DNA from: Branchinecta lynchi
Taxonomy: Eukaryota; Arthropoda; Branchiopoda; Anostraca; Branchinectidae
Direction of reading: 5' to 3'
Assembly: GCA_023053575.1 (NCBI GenBank)
Contig: JAKZAP010000004.1
Location: 18,301,624 to 18,365,623 of the forward strand
Length of the DNA stretch: 64,000 nt
In this document: piece after piece, positions 1-11,400 of the stretch
Numbering within the stretch: position 1 is the stretch's first letter
How the letters are laid out: each line of letters starts with the position of its first letter
The notes under the pieces: generated by a model
What the model saw: the letters and a program-made list of their open reading frames with translations, nothing else
Database searches by the model: none
Told to the model about the DNA's origin: nothing
Translations under genes and position numbers: made by a program

Positions 1-94
1 AGAAAGATCGTGACTACGGGGAATGTAGCGGCACTTTCATGACGAGACATCAACCGGTCTACAAATAGTCGCTAATATTTCGTATACTTGTAGC

Positions 95-555
95 CGGTAA
101 AGTTTAACTGAAAAGGGCTGGGATAGGACAATCTAGTTACACGTCACTTATTCACTTAAATTGGCTTGAAGACCCGCTGAAAATGCGTTACTTCGTTGTT
201 CCGCTATTCATGAAGAATCGATTTTCAAATAGTGGAATTTCCGTGTGATTTGTCGCACCTCTATGCGCTTGTATCTGTGTTGCATGCTGTACAAGAAAGA
301 TTTATGTTTTGTTTTTTTTGGCACTAAGCAGTCTTCATCAAGCTCACCACTAACCACCGAAAAGCCGCGTTTGTGTTGAGATTAAGATTTCACGCATGAT
401 AGTAGAATTTACGTTATGGGGACGGTCGCAAATATTCTGAACGACATAACCAGAGCAGGTAGTGGAAAATAAAAAAATCCAGAATTCAAATTATTCAGTG
501 TACTCAATTAAATGACACACAAATAAGTTGACTTTTCAGTTATACTTTAACCCTA
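95..555. repeat. Dispersed repeat family A, copy 1 (diverged)
   Basis: This stretch aligns by eye with 14650-15155 and with the split copy at 59070-60755. Shared landmarks, in order, are a 'GGGCTG' block, AAATGCGTTACTTCGTT, 'CACCTCTATGCGCTTGT', a 'CAGTGTAYTCAA' block and AAATAAGYTGMCTTTTCAG. The three copies are substantially diverged, with indels. I see no coding potential and no clear target-site duplication. It could be an old non-autonomous transposon; the class is unknown. Confidence 0.5.
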
Positions 556-669
556 AACGACAAGGCTATAGCACGTGCGAAGGTTACTATACAGCGATTT
601 CCATCATATTTATGGATGGCTTAATAATAATCTAGAAAGAAAGAAATGAGCAAAAAACAAAATACTTAC

Positions 670-945
670 TGGGCAGTCTCGAATGTCGCCCATTCCTCCG
701 GCCCGTTTCAACAGCTGTCCAAAGTCATCAACTTGGTTGAACTGTGTCGTGAGCGCGGAGGCGGAGACATAGTGCACCATTTGTGTAAAGTGGAGTGGCT
801 CTGATGTTGCACCGCAAGCACCGCACATGCTTTGCTCCACGAGTGCCATAGCAAAGCGCTGGTGGCTGATGCAGTGCGGTGTTGAGCAACGGTCGTCGCC
901 CTCGTTGCCACACAAGTGAAAATGAAGTCTTAGCAGAATGTTTTC
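670..945 (-). CDS. USP53/USP54-like ubiquitin hydrolase, exon 4 of the visible part
   Basis: This 276-nt exon (92 codons, phase 0 at both ends) continues the USP catalytic domain. The acceptor TTGCAG precedes GAA (Glu) at 945, and the donor GTAAGT follows Pro at 670. The peptide starts [13 protein letters not shown] and ends MGDIRDCP. It contains [14 protein letters not shown], the CxxC pair [11 protein letters not shown] and [11 protein letters not shown], all characteristic of the USP53/USP54 subfamily. Cysteines at exon residues 12, 20, 25, 41 and 44 look like the zinc-finger-type positions of the USP fingers region. The stretch between VSASAL and FGQLLK is shorter than I recall in human USP54. 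Downstream exons, including the catalytic His/Asp boxes, lie outside the window. The subfamily assignment is firm; enzymatic activity cannot be judged from this part. Confidence 0.93.
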
Positions 946-1152
946 CTGCAACGAAAAGGAGTTAAGTTGCTGAACATCGGATTCAGACGGTTCCCATATA
1001 CTGACTGTAAGCACAACACATAATTCCCCTACAATAGTCCCAATACAGTGACATTGTGGAAAAACTGCTTTTCGTACTCCCTTATGCTCATGTAGCGAAG
1101 GGGACAACCTATTCCTCTGACACGGAACCTGATCTCTTCTTCTGTACATTAA

Positions 1153-1456
1153 GAGCGTGTTCCACCCTACTTACCGTAGTTACTACGCATGACGTCACGA
1201 ATTCTGGCTTTTCGCCGTCAAGGCTGGAACGATTTTTCTATTTACCAGCAGGATCTCAGGCCAGGGGCGATCCGACCAATTACGTTACAGAGATGCGTAG
1301 TAACTAGGCTTACTACGCTCCCGAGCATGGTAAGCAAATAGTAACTATTAGTTACTATTCCGACAAGGTTGGAACGGTCAGCGTAGTAACTTTTCGTGAG
1401 GATGGAACGGAAATAGTAACTAATAGTAGTTATTGTTAGAAGGGTGGAACACGCTC
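1153..1456 (+). mobile_element. MITE, PIF/Harbinger-like, copy 1
   Basis: A 304-bp element begins GAGCGTGTTCCACCC and ends with its exact reverse complement GGGTGGAACACGCTC. It is flanked by direct repeats TAA at 1150-1152 and 1457-1459, a target-site duplication of the size and TWA type used by PIF/Harbinger transposons. The interior has inverted TAGTAACTA/TTAGTTACTA motifs and no transposase frame. A second copy in the opposite orientation is at 53624-53919. Seen: termini, TSD and second copy. Inferred: superfamily. Confidence 0.85.
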
Positions 1457-2559
1457 TAAGTAGCTCCTTCTCCGTGGAAGCGCACTGATAATCCGTACTG
1501 TTCTAACGGACCGAACGAACAAGGATTTCCCGCGGAAATTGAGAGGATATGTTATTTCGTGATCTCTGGAGCATGGATGTAGATAGTCTGGAAAATATCA
1601 AGACGGTGAAAAATACGAATCTGCTGTGGGCTTTGTGCTTTTTAGAATAAAACTTTCTTTTCTCACATAATAAAAAAAATAAAAGAAAAAGCAAAGAATA
1701 AAGTTTGTAGTGATAATAGTAACATGTTAAAACGGCTGAGTAGGGATCTGAAATGCCAACGAAAGTGACGAAACCTCATACATTTGCACGCTATCTTATC
1801 CGGCGGAGTCGAACATTCGTGAGAAATCCATCTCAGACAGCGAGCGAAAGACCTCAGCAAATGTAAAACCACACTGCATTTTATTTAATTCGGTCTTCGA
1901 CCATATCAATTTGAGAAGAGGGCGGATTCAGCAACATCACCTCACTCTAATAATGACAGGTGATCCGGAAGGAATGTACTATGCATGCTCTGCCAAAAGT
2001 GATACATGCATGAGAATATGACCCTGTTCTTTTGGCGCGAGTTTTCCAAACCGGTCGAAATAACTTCGGAGAAACTAGTAATGTAATTAAAAAAAAAAAT
2101 TGCAAATAACGAACTGCTCCATCACGTTTTACGCTTCCCAAACTTTTTGGTAGTAAAAACTCTTGAAGTTCGTACTCGGTGAGTTAGTCGGTGCACGTCT
2201 AATTTCTGGTTATGTTATTTATCAACCCCAATAGCCTTGAAGTAACTGTGTTCGTCATAGTCTTAAGGCTAGCTCAAACTTCCAGGTAGTTCATTAAATG
2301 TGTTTGCTTTAGTTCAGAGAATTGTAGGGGAACTTCGATGTAGTTTCTCGTGAATCTTCATGATATCTTTTCTTGTATTATACTCCCCAGCTTTGGAGAA
2401 TATGAATGCGATCAAATGCAAATCTAGTACTTAATCTTCTTTCTGGTGTAACTGATGCTGATTGTTTTCCAAAAAGAGATTCACTTATAGGCTACTTCCA
2501 AACTGAGCCAGCAAAATAGATAGGAGGAAGCGGGAAAACGGTGAGAAAAGCAGAGAAGA

Positions 2560-3068
2560 AGATTATCTCGCCGTTATCTCTCCGCAGTTTGGAACTCGAT
2601 TCCTTCTGAAAATCCAGAATGCGGTAAGTTTAGCTCAGTTCAAAGACCGACTAAAGAAACATTTTTTGACAGACCACCACCACTGATAAAAATTTTATTC
2701 CGTTTGTTTAGAAGATTGGTTGATTTTGGTACGACGGCATGGTTTCACACTTACTGTTTGTTGTTGTTGATGTTGTTCTTTTTCTTTGCTTTCTTCCTTC
2801 ATTTCTTTTTGTCCTTCCTCTTTCAGTTTTCTTCTGTTTTTTTGAAAAAGTATGTGAAAATTAAAGTCAACTGAAGTTTTTTTGTTTTTTTTTACAGCCC
2901 CCACAGGCCCGTTCGGGCTTTCCTGCTGTCAGAAGTATCAGCTACATGTATAAAGTATGTTGAGAGGGTTACAAAAGGTGTGTTCATGTATTTTAGCATG
3001 TAAAAGTTGGTTTGTATAATAAAGAGTATTAAACTAAAAAAAACTAAAACTAAAACTAAAAAACTAAA
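2560..3068 (+). mobile_element. LINE (non-LTR retrotransposon) 3' end, decayed
   Basis: At 2587-2620 the frame reads VWNSIPSENPEC. After a frameshift, the next frame from 2618 reads NAVSLAQFKDRLKKHF and ends at TGA 2684-2686. This pair is the familiar C-terminal end of CR1/L2-type LINE reverse-transcriptase proteins (WNSLP followed by SL..FK..LK..L). A pyrimidine-rich 3' UTR follows (2755-2830), then AATAAA near 3018 and a tail of AAACT-type short repeats to about 3068. The 5' part is missing or unrecognisable. It is not functional because of the frameshift and truncation. Confidence 0.65.
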
Positions 3069-3782
3069 CTCAAAGTCCAAAGTCGGAGCCGGGTTCGTTG
3101 AGGCTGGACTCCCTTTGGGAAAAAGACAATAAGAAAATCAGATTCGTATTCTAGAGTTACAACGATACCGCACGCAAATTCATGATGGCATTTATATATA
3201 TTAAGGACCGCGCTACACACAATGTTTGGGAGTTGGCAGTGTATTCTAAACAATAACTAAAACAACAGCTATGGAGCCAAAGGAACTAAGCTAAATCTAA
3301 GCTTTTCTCACGACTATCAAGGTGAGACAACCGATCAGACAAGCGACCACAAGTCCATGGTTGATAACTTTCAACAATAGGCTTTTCCGCCTAGCTTCAA
3401 ATCTCCGCTTGGTCCGTTCTAACGGGAATTTCAAAGAATTCCAGGAAATTCTAAACATCTGCTAATTCCAAAGAATTACAATCTTGTTAAGAGAACTTTG
3501 GCGTGAATGGAATCCTTTGTGGCTCTAGCAGACTACATGAGTAATGAGCAAGTACATAATCCTCATTGTTAGGATTACAGGTAGGCAAATGGGAAAGCCC
3601 GTCACATAGTAGGCCTATTAGGGATCTGAGTGTAAAGGATAAGCTTGAGAACTTTGTCAATTCTAGGACAGGACAAATGACTAGGTCCAAAAAGGAAAGA
3701 GGTAAGCAAACTGGATCCCTGAGATGATGGGCATTACAACTCTGACGTCAACGGAATACTGTGTGGCTGGAATAGACGTCAC

Positions 3783-4267
3783 GAGTTCAGTTCAGTTCAG
3801 TTTGTTTATTAACAGATGCAAATCAGACACTGTAAACTAACTACACCCTGACTACACCCGAAGTGAGTACTGCCCGTAAGGTGACAGTATTCATTCATTT
3901 GTCAAAAAAAGAAATACAAGGAAAAAGAAAAGAAAAAAGAAAGAAAAGAAGAAGAAGAGAAAAGAAAAGAAAACAAACGTACATTAACAAAACAAAAACA
4001 TAGAGAACTACCGGTAGAAAAAGTCAGGATCTAATTCGATATTTTCCAACAAGAAACTTTTAATCTTACTATTTTCAATGTATTTGGCAGATAATTCCAT
4101 ATGTTCGGAGACCGGTAAATTCCTGATTCACCAAGATTTACTGAACTTAACTTGATTACCACATGCTTTCCTCTTTCTATCGCAGATGCAACCACAAAGT
4201 AAAATGAATGATCAACAAGAAAATATTTGACTAGCGCCCAGTTACAAAACCATGAACACACTCCCAC
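3783..4267 (-). mobile_element. LINE 3' end, decayed, minus strand
   Basis: Read on the minus strand, the sequence encodes SPNIWNYLPNTLK around 4085-4115. A shifted frame continues ENSKIKSFLLENIEL and stops at TAG 4008-4010. This is the same WNxLP...SIKSFL layout as a CR1/L2-type LINE C-terminus. Downstream comes a strongly purine/pyrimidine-biased 3' UTR (3905-3975). The end has AATAAA (complement of 3805-3810) followed by three CTGAA tail repeats (3785-3803). The pentanucleotide tail after a poly(A) signal is typical of such LINEs. Not functional because of the frameshift and truncation. Confidence 0.6.
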
Positions 4268-5165
4268 ATTTTACCCATTAGCTAAACGATTATCTGGAGA
4301 CTCATAAATAACATACTTTGTATAGGTAAAAGAGGACGAGTCTGTAATAGGTTTTTTCCCAAATTGAGAAACTTCTAATTTACTACTACACAAAAGGTAT
4401 TGACGGGCGGATTGTGGGTGTTCTTCCGTCCAAGCCCCACAAGAGCTAAAGACACGACATAAACCACCCAAAACACGCAATACCGGCCCCGCTGAAATCG
4501 GATGTCTAGCAAAGTCGGCAGTTTTATCAAAGGACAAACCTACGACTACCCACCATGATAAGTGAAGAAGCCGGACATGCTGGACGGTTCCAAAAGACTC
4601 GAGGACGACTTTCAACGCGGTTTCGAGATGTCTTAACAAGACGGAATGTGTAACAGTGTTACTGTAATCAATGCACAGAGGTATATTTTCGCATAGCGCA
4701 GGGACCTGTTGTCTGTTTTGGCGGTGAAATATTATTGTTTTACGTCTTTAAGTCATAATTTTGTCATATGTTGGATGGAACGGAAGGAAATGAGCTGTTC
4801 GTTGAATTCTTATCCGTCTGAGATGTTTGAAGTCGAAGAATTGATATCTGCTTGTTTTTCATTGTAAAAAGACGACAGGTCTCCCAGAGGTATGAAACCG
4901 ATAACGTTGAAGATCGTATGAAACCATAACGCAGAAGTACTAAACTAGCTGATAAACTAGTGTTTATGCCAGAAATTAAAGCTTGGTCGATTGCCTACTG
5001 CATCCTAATAAACAGATATTTTGTTTCTCAAGACTTTACATGGAATACTATCTACTTCTTCGGCGCAAGGCCAAGCATATCTGCGAAACTCTTACAGGCG
5101 CATAAAATGGCTAAAAGACACCACTGTCCGTCTGAGTGGCTCAGAGAGCGTACATAGGCTTAACT

Positions 5166-5181
5166 CAAGGCCGTATCCAGG
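5166..5181 (+). mobile_element. Solo terminus of the CARGSCCGTATCCAGG MITE family
   Basis: CAAGGCCGTATCCAGG followed by a G run is identical to the left terminus of the intact element at 20278-20435. I find no matching right terminus within the next few hundred bases, so this is a truncated or decayed copy. Confidence 0.5.
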
Positions 5182-5335
5182 GGGGTAGGGGGGCTACGAC
5201 GTGTCCACTTATAAATATTTGCTGGAAAGACTAGAAATATTGATTAATTTCCTGTGAGTGTCAGAGTGTCCGGGTCTTTTGAAGGAAAAGGGCGCTTGAT
5301 GTAGGGGGTCTACTCTTTCGGTTTTTCGGCATCTT

Positions 5336-5359
5336 TAGTAGTAGTAGTAGTAGTAGTAG
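5336..5359 (+). repeat. (TAG)8 microsatellite
   Basis: Eight perfect tandem TAG units lie in intronic DNA. No other function is apparent. Confidence 0.95.
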
Positions 5360-5679
5360 AACAGTTTTATTGAAGATAAACATTCTTTTTTCAATAGCAC
5401 AACAAAAGCGGGGCTTGCGAGGCTGTGCTAACTTATCGGAAAAAAAAGAAGAGAATGTGGAGAACTAGATCTTGTACCGAAACCAAAAAACAAAACAAAA
5501 CAAAAAAGGATTAACAAAAACATTACCTTGCGTAACCCTGAAACAACAAAAAATAACAAACGATAATTACATAAATATTACCGAAAATCAACCTAAGAAC
5601 TTTTTTGTTATTTAATCTGTTTCGAAGGTATACCTGCCGAGCAACTCCATCCGTAATTCAAAGTTAATTGGTTAAAGTT

Positions 5680-5862
5680 ATATTTGGCGATGCAAAACGG
5701 ATACGTCAGCTACGTTTTATTAGAGCTATATTTCGACAAGTTCATTTTCAAGCTTCAGTGGCTTGAGTCCAACTTGAGCCTGAAGATGACCCTTGCCAAG
5801 AAAGGCCGAAATATAGCTCTAATAAATTGTAGCTGACGTATCCGTTTTGCATCGTCAAATAT
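5680..5862. mobile_element. Foldback element with ribozyme-like core, small form
   Basis: The 183-bp element has near-perfect terminal inverted repeats of about 34 bp (GATGCAAAACGGATACGTCA is the core) and a further inner inverted repeat TTTATTAGAGCTATA/TATAGCTCTAATAAA. The right half reads CCTGAAGATGACCCTTGCC, then AAGAAAGGCCGAAATATAGC. Those two blocks recur in the long palindrome at 46857-47385. It looks like a short, internally deleted relative of that palindrome. No coding potential. Confidence 0.75.
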
Positions 5863-6108
5863 GGTTCGCAGTCAGCTTCGGCTGAAGGAATATCTGGTTA
5901 AAATTGCCAATTTCCTTAATACCTTTACTAAGTGTATTCCAAAGCTTGAAAGCTCCGTAAAAGCTCAAATAAGTAATTAAGCACACAATCGATACCTGAA
6001 AGAGAAAAAACTGACCCAAAATTGTTCTGTCCACCTGCGTGTCCAAAAGTGCGAATATCTGATAAACTTTTGAGCTTGGGTAGCCTCGAGGTCGAAAAAG
6101 ATACTTAC

Positions 6109-6243
6109 AAAGCATTCCGCAGCATCATCCATGAAGCCCAGCTGGAATCTCTGCTGATTCAAAAACGTCTCAGCAAGAGCCCGTCTCAAAGTGTCTGGAG
6201 GCAGTGCAGATTCTTGACTTGACTGAAGTTGAGCGAACAAATC
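6109..6243 (-). CDS. USP53/USP54-like ubiquitin hydrolase, exon 3 of the visible part
   Basis: This 135-nt exon (45 codons, phase 0) runs from acceptor TTTCCAG at 6244-6250 to donor GTAAGT at 6103-6108. It encodes DLFAQLQ, then [16 protein letters not shown], then [15 protein letters not shown]. These are hallmark blocks of the USP53/USP54 catalytic domain, in which 'RFQLG(L/F)MDDAAECFE' is nearly invariant. The next codon of that signature, Glu, is supplied by the first codon of the exon ending at 945, confirming the splice. The reading frame is intact with no internal stop, consistent with a functional gene. Confidence 0.94.
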
Positions 6244-8480
6244 CTGGAAATACGACAAATGATTTTAAACCCACAGAAATGACCGAGAAATTTCGATTTC
6301 ACTAACGCTTACGAATACAAAACCGTTTTCGAGAATGACACAACAGTAAAATAATGATGGCATTCCACCCAAGAAAAAGGAAATGTATATAAAAGTTTTA
6401 ATCACCCCACAAACGGAGAAACAAAAGCAAAATGTAACGCGAAAAAAATGGATTACGCATGGCCAAAAAATAAAACAGGGAACTTGGTTTGCAATGGCTA
6501 AGTTCGGTTCACATCTCACAAAGATACTGATAGTGACGCCGGAATGTATGCAAAACGAAACAAATTTACTAACTAATAAGAACAAAAATAAAGTTTAAAA
6601 AAATAAAGGTCTGCAAGTATTAAGTATAATTTAGGACCATACTACTAAAATAGAGTCCATGTTACTGTTAAAGCACTGTTTCAGGGTAACTGTCATTTGA
6701 TTTCAATCTTATACTGATATTTCTCTGTTTCTTTGTTGTACCTTCCAACATGGCCGGCCGAGAGGAACAAGATATATAAAATAAAAAATAAATAAACGAA
6801 ATCGGGCCTGGATAAAATCGCCAGTTGGTCCTTTTCACCATCCGACAGATTTCAGAGATTTAGATATCATAATATATTTATGCCGGCTTAGAGAAACACC
6901 CGTTCTAGTCTTGGAGCTTCTTTACAGAAAACCTCACACTATTTACTGTGTATGTTACAGAAGTAGGCTACGTTGGCTTAGTATTAAAGATGCGACGGGC
7001 GCTTCATAGATTTTCGCGACAAACTTCAACCACAAAATCATCACTTAAAATTGGTTTGTCACATTCTAAGCGACGACTATTTTTTCCGCCACGAAAAAAA
7101 AAAAAATCGGATTCACCCTTCGAGGGTCAGTAAATATATTACGTGATGCGTGACTAAGAGCGCCCTCTAATTGTGGGAACTTCCGAGTTAAAACAGCTGT
7201 AAATCGAAAAGTGAATCCTATCGCTTCCCTTCTTCCTGATTTACTGGCACTCAGGAAGTATAGCGAACAAAAAAAGTGAAATCGTAGCGCAGGTAAAGGG
7301 CTTCTTTTGGTAGGACTTTTTAACTTCAGTTAGCTTGCGACGACCCACAAACCTTTGTGCAAGGCTGGGCCTTAACTAACTAAATGTTCCCCAAAAATGA
7401 AAACGAAAATAAGGTCTGTGAAAACTATTAATTCAACTGTTCATATTTAGTTCATAGTTAAAATTAATCCTGACAACTTTGTGGAAGAGAATGTGCGTTC
7501 CGATGTGATTCCGTCCACCGAGCGGAAACGCAAGCATGCGGCGCGGTGGTCGATAACTGCTAACTGGCTCCATAAGATTTTATATTTCAAAACTTATCCG
7601 ACTGACTTGGCACACGTGTTCTTCATATTTGGTAACAGGATAAATAAGGGTGATAAGGATCATCGGCTTCTACAAAAACAAATCTTTTTCATCTCTTTTT
7701 CTTCTTTTATTCGCGCTGCTTACGTATTTATTCATTTGCGCGCGGTTCTTGTCCAGGGATGGCGGAATAATCCTGATTGAGCATCCGACAAATGACTAGT
7801 CGGGAAACCTTCAAACAACTGAGCGTACTGATAATGCTGTGACGTAAGAACGACTTGTTACTGGATCGCTGATGACGGATTAACAAAAACATGAAACAAC
7901 TTAGATTTTCATCTTTTGAATGAATCTGCACCTCTACCAACAACTCAAGCTTGATGCGGCATCTTCATTGCGCTTGGCACACTAATAATTTACGAGGGGA
8001 GGAAACCTAGTAAATTTATGTGCCTCTTTAATCATTCTTTTTGTTAATTCACTTTCTATACCGCAGAATACATTTGTCCGCCCAACTAGAAATTTAACTA
8101 TGCTTTTAGCAGCCATCAAGCCTTAATTAACTAAGATACCTATAGGCGGCCGTTTGTCAGCCAAAATTAATCATAAACGTAACCTGATTAGCAAATCATT
8201 TAATTTTTCAACTTTGGTCTATTCTAGACACGCGAGCATATTCATTACAACCTAAGCAGCTTATTTGTTTCAAGTTTTCTACATATGTGGGACAAGGGTC
8301 TCTGAGACGCAGAAAAGCCCGTATGTTTTTATGTATCACCTGAATTGGTAGATTGTATGCTTACGCAATGAAAATTACACAAAACTGTTTAAAAGTTTTT
8401 TAAGGCCAACAAGAAGAAATCGAGTTTGGAACAGTATACACACCAACAATGTGCAAGACATGGCTGCACAGACATTTCCG

Positions 8481-8705
8481 CCAGGGTTGGTCACCAAGAA
8501 CCAGGGTGTACGAGTTACTTCAGGATACTTTGGGTTACTCAGGTTTACTTTGGGTTACTTTTGGTTACATTGGGTTACTTTGGGTTACATTTCATTGGAT
8601 TACATTGGGTTACTTTTGGTTATATTAGGTTACATTGGGTTACTTTGAGATACTTTTGGGTTACTTTCCAGGGTGTACGAAGTTACTTTTGGTGACCAAC
8701 CCTGG
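8481..8705. mobile_element. hAT-like MITE filled with a GGTTACTTTG minisatellite
   Basis: Termini are CCAGGGTTGGTCACCAA and its exact inverse TTGGTGACCAACCCTGG. They are flanked by perfect 8-bp direct repeats CATTTCCG (8473-8480 and 8706-8713). An 8-bp duplication and CAGGG-type ends fit the hAT superfamily. Almost the whole interior (about 8510-8670) is a degenerate tandem array of a roughly 10-bp unit, TTGGGTTACT. Each end also carries a CCAGGGTGTACGAAGTTACTT-like block in the same orientation. There is no transposase, so it would depend on an autonomous partner. Confidence 0.88.
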
Positions 8706-10519
8706 CATTTCCGTCCGAACGGTGGCTTCGAATACACAATGAATAACAAACCGATGAATCGAAATGACTGGAATCGAGAACTGATAAGACAGAATGAACA
8801 GTTGGGTTGTAGCCCCGATGCTCGCTAAAAAAATGTACTACACAAAAAAAAAGAAGAGGCAGAACCGGTCATTTCGCACGGCAGATTTTTGTTGGTTTTT
8901 AAGAGAACTGTGGCAAAGCCTTGTCGGGTAGAGATTTTGAAAGTTGTTCATTCCAGCGTAGATTTACGAATTCCTGGTAGGAGCTTGCACTAGCAACTGC
9001 CTTTGATTAACCTTTCGCGTATATACCTACCCATCTTTTAAATATTCGCCTACAGCCGAAAGAGGCTCGTTGTCATACCGTGATAAGCAAAAATTGAAGA
9101 ACAATCGAAACCAGTCACGCTCGCACATGCGCATCTTTCGGAAGTACCCTATGGTTCATACCGAGGAGCTACTCACTCTTCATCTCTAGTAAACCTCAAA
9201 GTGAGGCTTTTTTACGCTAGGGAAGCTAGACAGAATACTCAATATTTTGTCAAACAAATCGGAGATTCGACATCAGACAGACCTTATCGCAGATTAGCAA
9301 ATTGTCAAGAACGTACACTTTCGTGGTCGACTACTGAAACCGATATGTGCATCGGACATCCAATCAAAGCGTCGGAAACAGCGCCACCTACACGGGAACT
9401 TCTGCCCAGCCATCCCATATGAGAAAATTACGAGACTTTCTGTACCAGTCAGTTCGTTCGGATCAATAAAAATACTTAAAAAGAGTCTTCCTGTGAAAGT
9501 GTCAATGCATTCAGTCTGATCACTGATACATTTTACCCTTTTTGAATATTTAACAAATTTCAGCAGGTTGCCGTCTTTGTGCAGTTTCTGGTAATAAAAG
9601 AATTCGAACCTATTTTACTCCTCATAATCGCTAGCTCGTTTTGTATCTTACATAGTAAGCTTCCGACTGACCTATGGTGCGAGGCAATCACAACTGGTTA
9701 CCTCAACCAAACGGTATTACTGACTCCAGGTAAGAGTTCATTAAAGACAAGCATGGAAGGAACAGACACAAAGCCTGGAGAAATTGCTCGGGTTGCTGTT
9801 GCTCGAGCTGATTTGCGGAAAATGAGGGAGGCGCGACCCATGTTTTAATTAATCCTTAGGAGTACAGAGACGGTTGGCATTTGCATGCCCGCGATTAAAC
9901 ACACGATTCAGAAAGCGACCATCTCCTCAGTCCTTACGCCGTCTTTGAACTGCCACTTATTTACGACGATAGAGCACAACCAGATTTGCATACGAAAGCC
10001 AGGACCTTTGCCCTATATTGACAAGAAGCAGCGTTTAGTCAGACTCTAGGATCAGGTTGAAAGGTCTACGAGCTGATAACATTTTCAGACGCACCAAGTC
10101 CCATTAATTCTCCAAGAGTTAAACATCAGTTTGGCGGAGTGAACGCTACTTCAAAGTTGGTGTTAATCTATTTAAGACAAAAGTGTCGAGAAAAGTAACA
10201 TGGCCTTTGAGCTCATCGAGCGTACGGTCTTCTTTCTCGAAGGTGCACAGTTTATGCCAGCAGTATCCCGTTTTGTTTCTGGAATCGTTCTTTTGAGCTC
10301 GTCAAGGTTTCAGTTTTCGTAGCATTCACACGGAACGAAGCGTTTCCGTTCGGCCGATTGCGAGGAAAAACTCGGTTACCTGTTTGTCCGGATCAGAGAA
10401 AACGAAAAACAAATAATAAATCGGAACATTCGCACTTCCGGGAGATCAGGCGGTAAACTTCAGTATTATGAGCAATGGATAAGCTTCATAACCGTCATCA
10501 ACATCTCTAACGTGGGACA

Positions 10520-11016
10520 ACACTGTACAAAGTTTTTCCTTTATAAAGATTATACTTAACTGCAGTATTTGCTACTCGGATTATCCTTATCTCTACGCAG
10601 ATAACATTAATACCAAATAGAGATAAGATGAATCTGAGTAGCAAATACTGCAGTTAATATTATTCTTTATACGGATAAACTGCTTACAGTGAACCCGTAA
10701 GAATCCTAAAGATCAAAATTATTTACTAAGTCCAGCAGACATAGATAGTTGGCATCGCACCACGTGCTTTACACTGTAAAAAGTTTTTTCCGCATTAATA
10801 TTAAAGTTAACTGCAGTATTTGCTACTCAGATTATTATTATCTCTACGCAGATAAGATTAATACCAAATAGCGATAAGATGAATCCGAGTAGCAAATACT
10901 GCAGTTAATTTTAATTCTTATACGGAGAAACTTCTTACAGTGAACCCGTAATAAAGATCAAAATTATTTACTGAGTACTGCAGACCTAGATAGTCCGCAT
11001 CGCACCACGTGCTTTA
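10520..11016. repeat. Tandem duplication (about 250 bp x2), each unit with a 102-bp hairpin
   Basis: Units 10520-10770 and 10771-11016 start with ACACTGTA and end with CACCACGTGCTTTA. Each contains a 102-bp foldback (10556-10657; 10807-10908) whose arms begin TTAACTGCAGTATTTGCTAC and end with the inverse, enclosing TTATCTCTA/TAGAGATAA. Differences are scattered substitutions and small indels, so the duplication is not very recent. The hairpin alone resembles a tiny foldback transposon carried along by a segmental tandem duplication. Confidence 0.8.
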
Positions 11017-11063
11017 CTCCAAATTCGGTAAGAAATGCGACATGACTCATGACGTTTATTACG

Positions 11064-11400
11064 GCGATGTTTAGGCTCTTTTTGCCAAGGATCATCTTCA
11101 AAGCTAAAAAATCATCTTAAAAGCAAAAAAAAAGCAAATTTTCTATCCCTTTTCTTTTTTACCTTTTCTTCTTTACGTACAATATGAATAGGATCGTTGT
11201 CAAGAAGGGGCGAAATATCACTGACATACGTTATAGTCGATGTTTAGGCTCTTCTTGTCAAGGATCTTCAAAGCTAAAAAATCATCTTCAGAGCTAAAAA
11301 AAAAGCAAATTTTCTATCCCTTTTCTTTTTTACCTTTTCTTCTTTACCTACAATATGCATAGGATCGTTGTCAAGAAGGGGTGAAATATCACTGACATAC
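11064..11400. repeat. Tandem duplication (174-bp period) of a foldback-family fragment
   Basis: Two direct copies start at 11064 and 11238 with CGATGTTTAGGCTCTT, contain TTTTCTATCCCTTTTCTTTT and end GAAATATCACTGACATAC. The segments TCAAGAAGGGGCGAAATATC and TTGCCAAGGATCATCTTC are diverged forms of the core shared by 5680-5862 and 46857-47385. No coding content. Confidence 0.7.

Larger units (their letters stand above)
946..6108 (-). other. USP53/54-like intron 3 (5,163 bp)
   Basis: A minus-strand phase-0 intron with donor GTAAGT (6103-6108) and acceptor TTGCAG (946-951). It holds a PIF/Harbinger-like MITE, two LINE 3' ends, a TAG microsatellite and a foldback element, all listed separately. 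Between 1457 and 2560 and between 4268 and 5160 I see only AT-rich sequence without a recognisable gene. Confidence 0.85.

Noticed and set aside
4271..4639. 122-codon minus-strand open frame just upstream of the minus-strand LINE end
   Set aside because: No recognisable reverse transcriptase, endonuclease or other motif. The frame does not join that of the LINE C-terminus, so it cannot be called part of the element or a gene.
8510..8670. GGTTAC-type repeats considered as interstitial telomeric DNA
   Set aside because: The unit is about 10 bp with an extra CTTTG and is bounded by MITE termini. It does not match TTAGGG or TTAGG telomere repeats.
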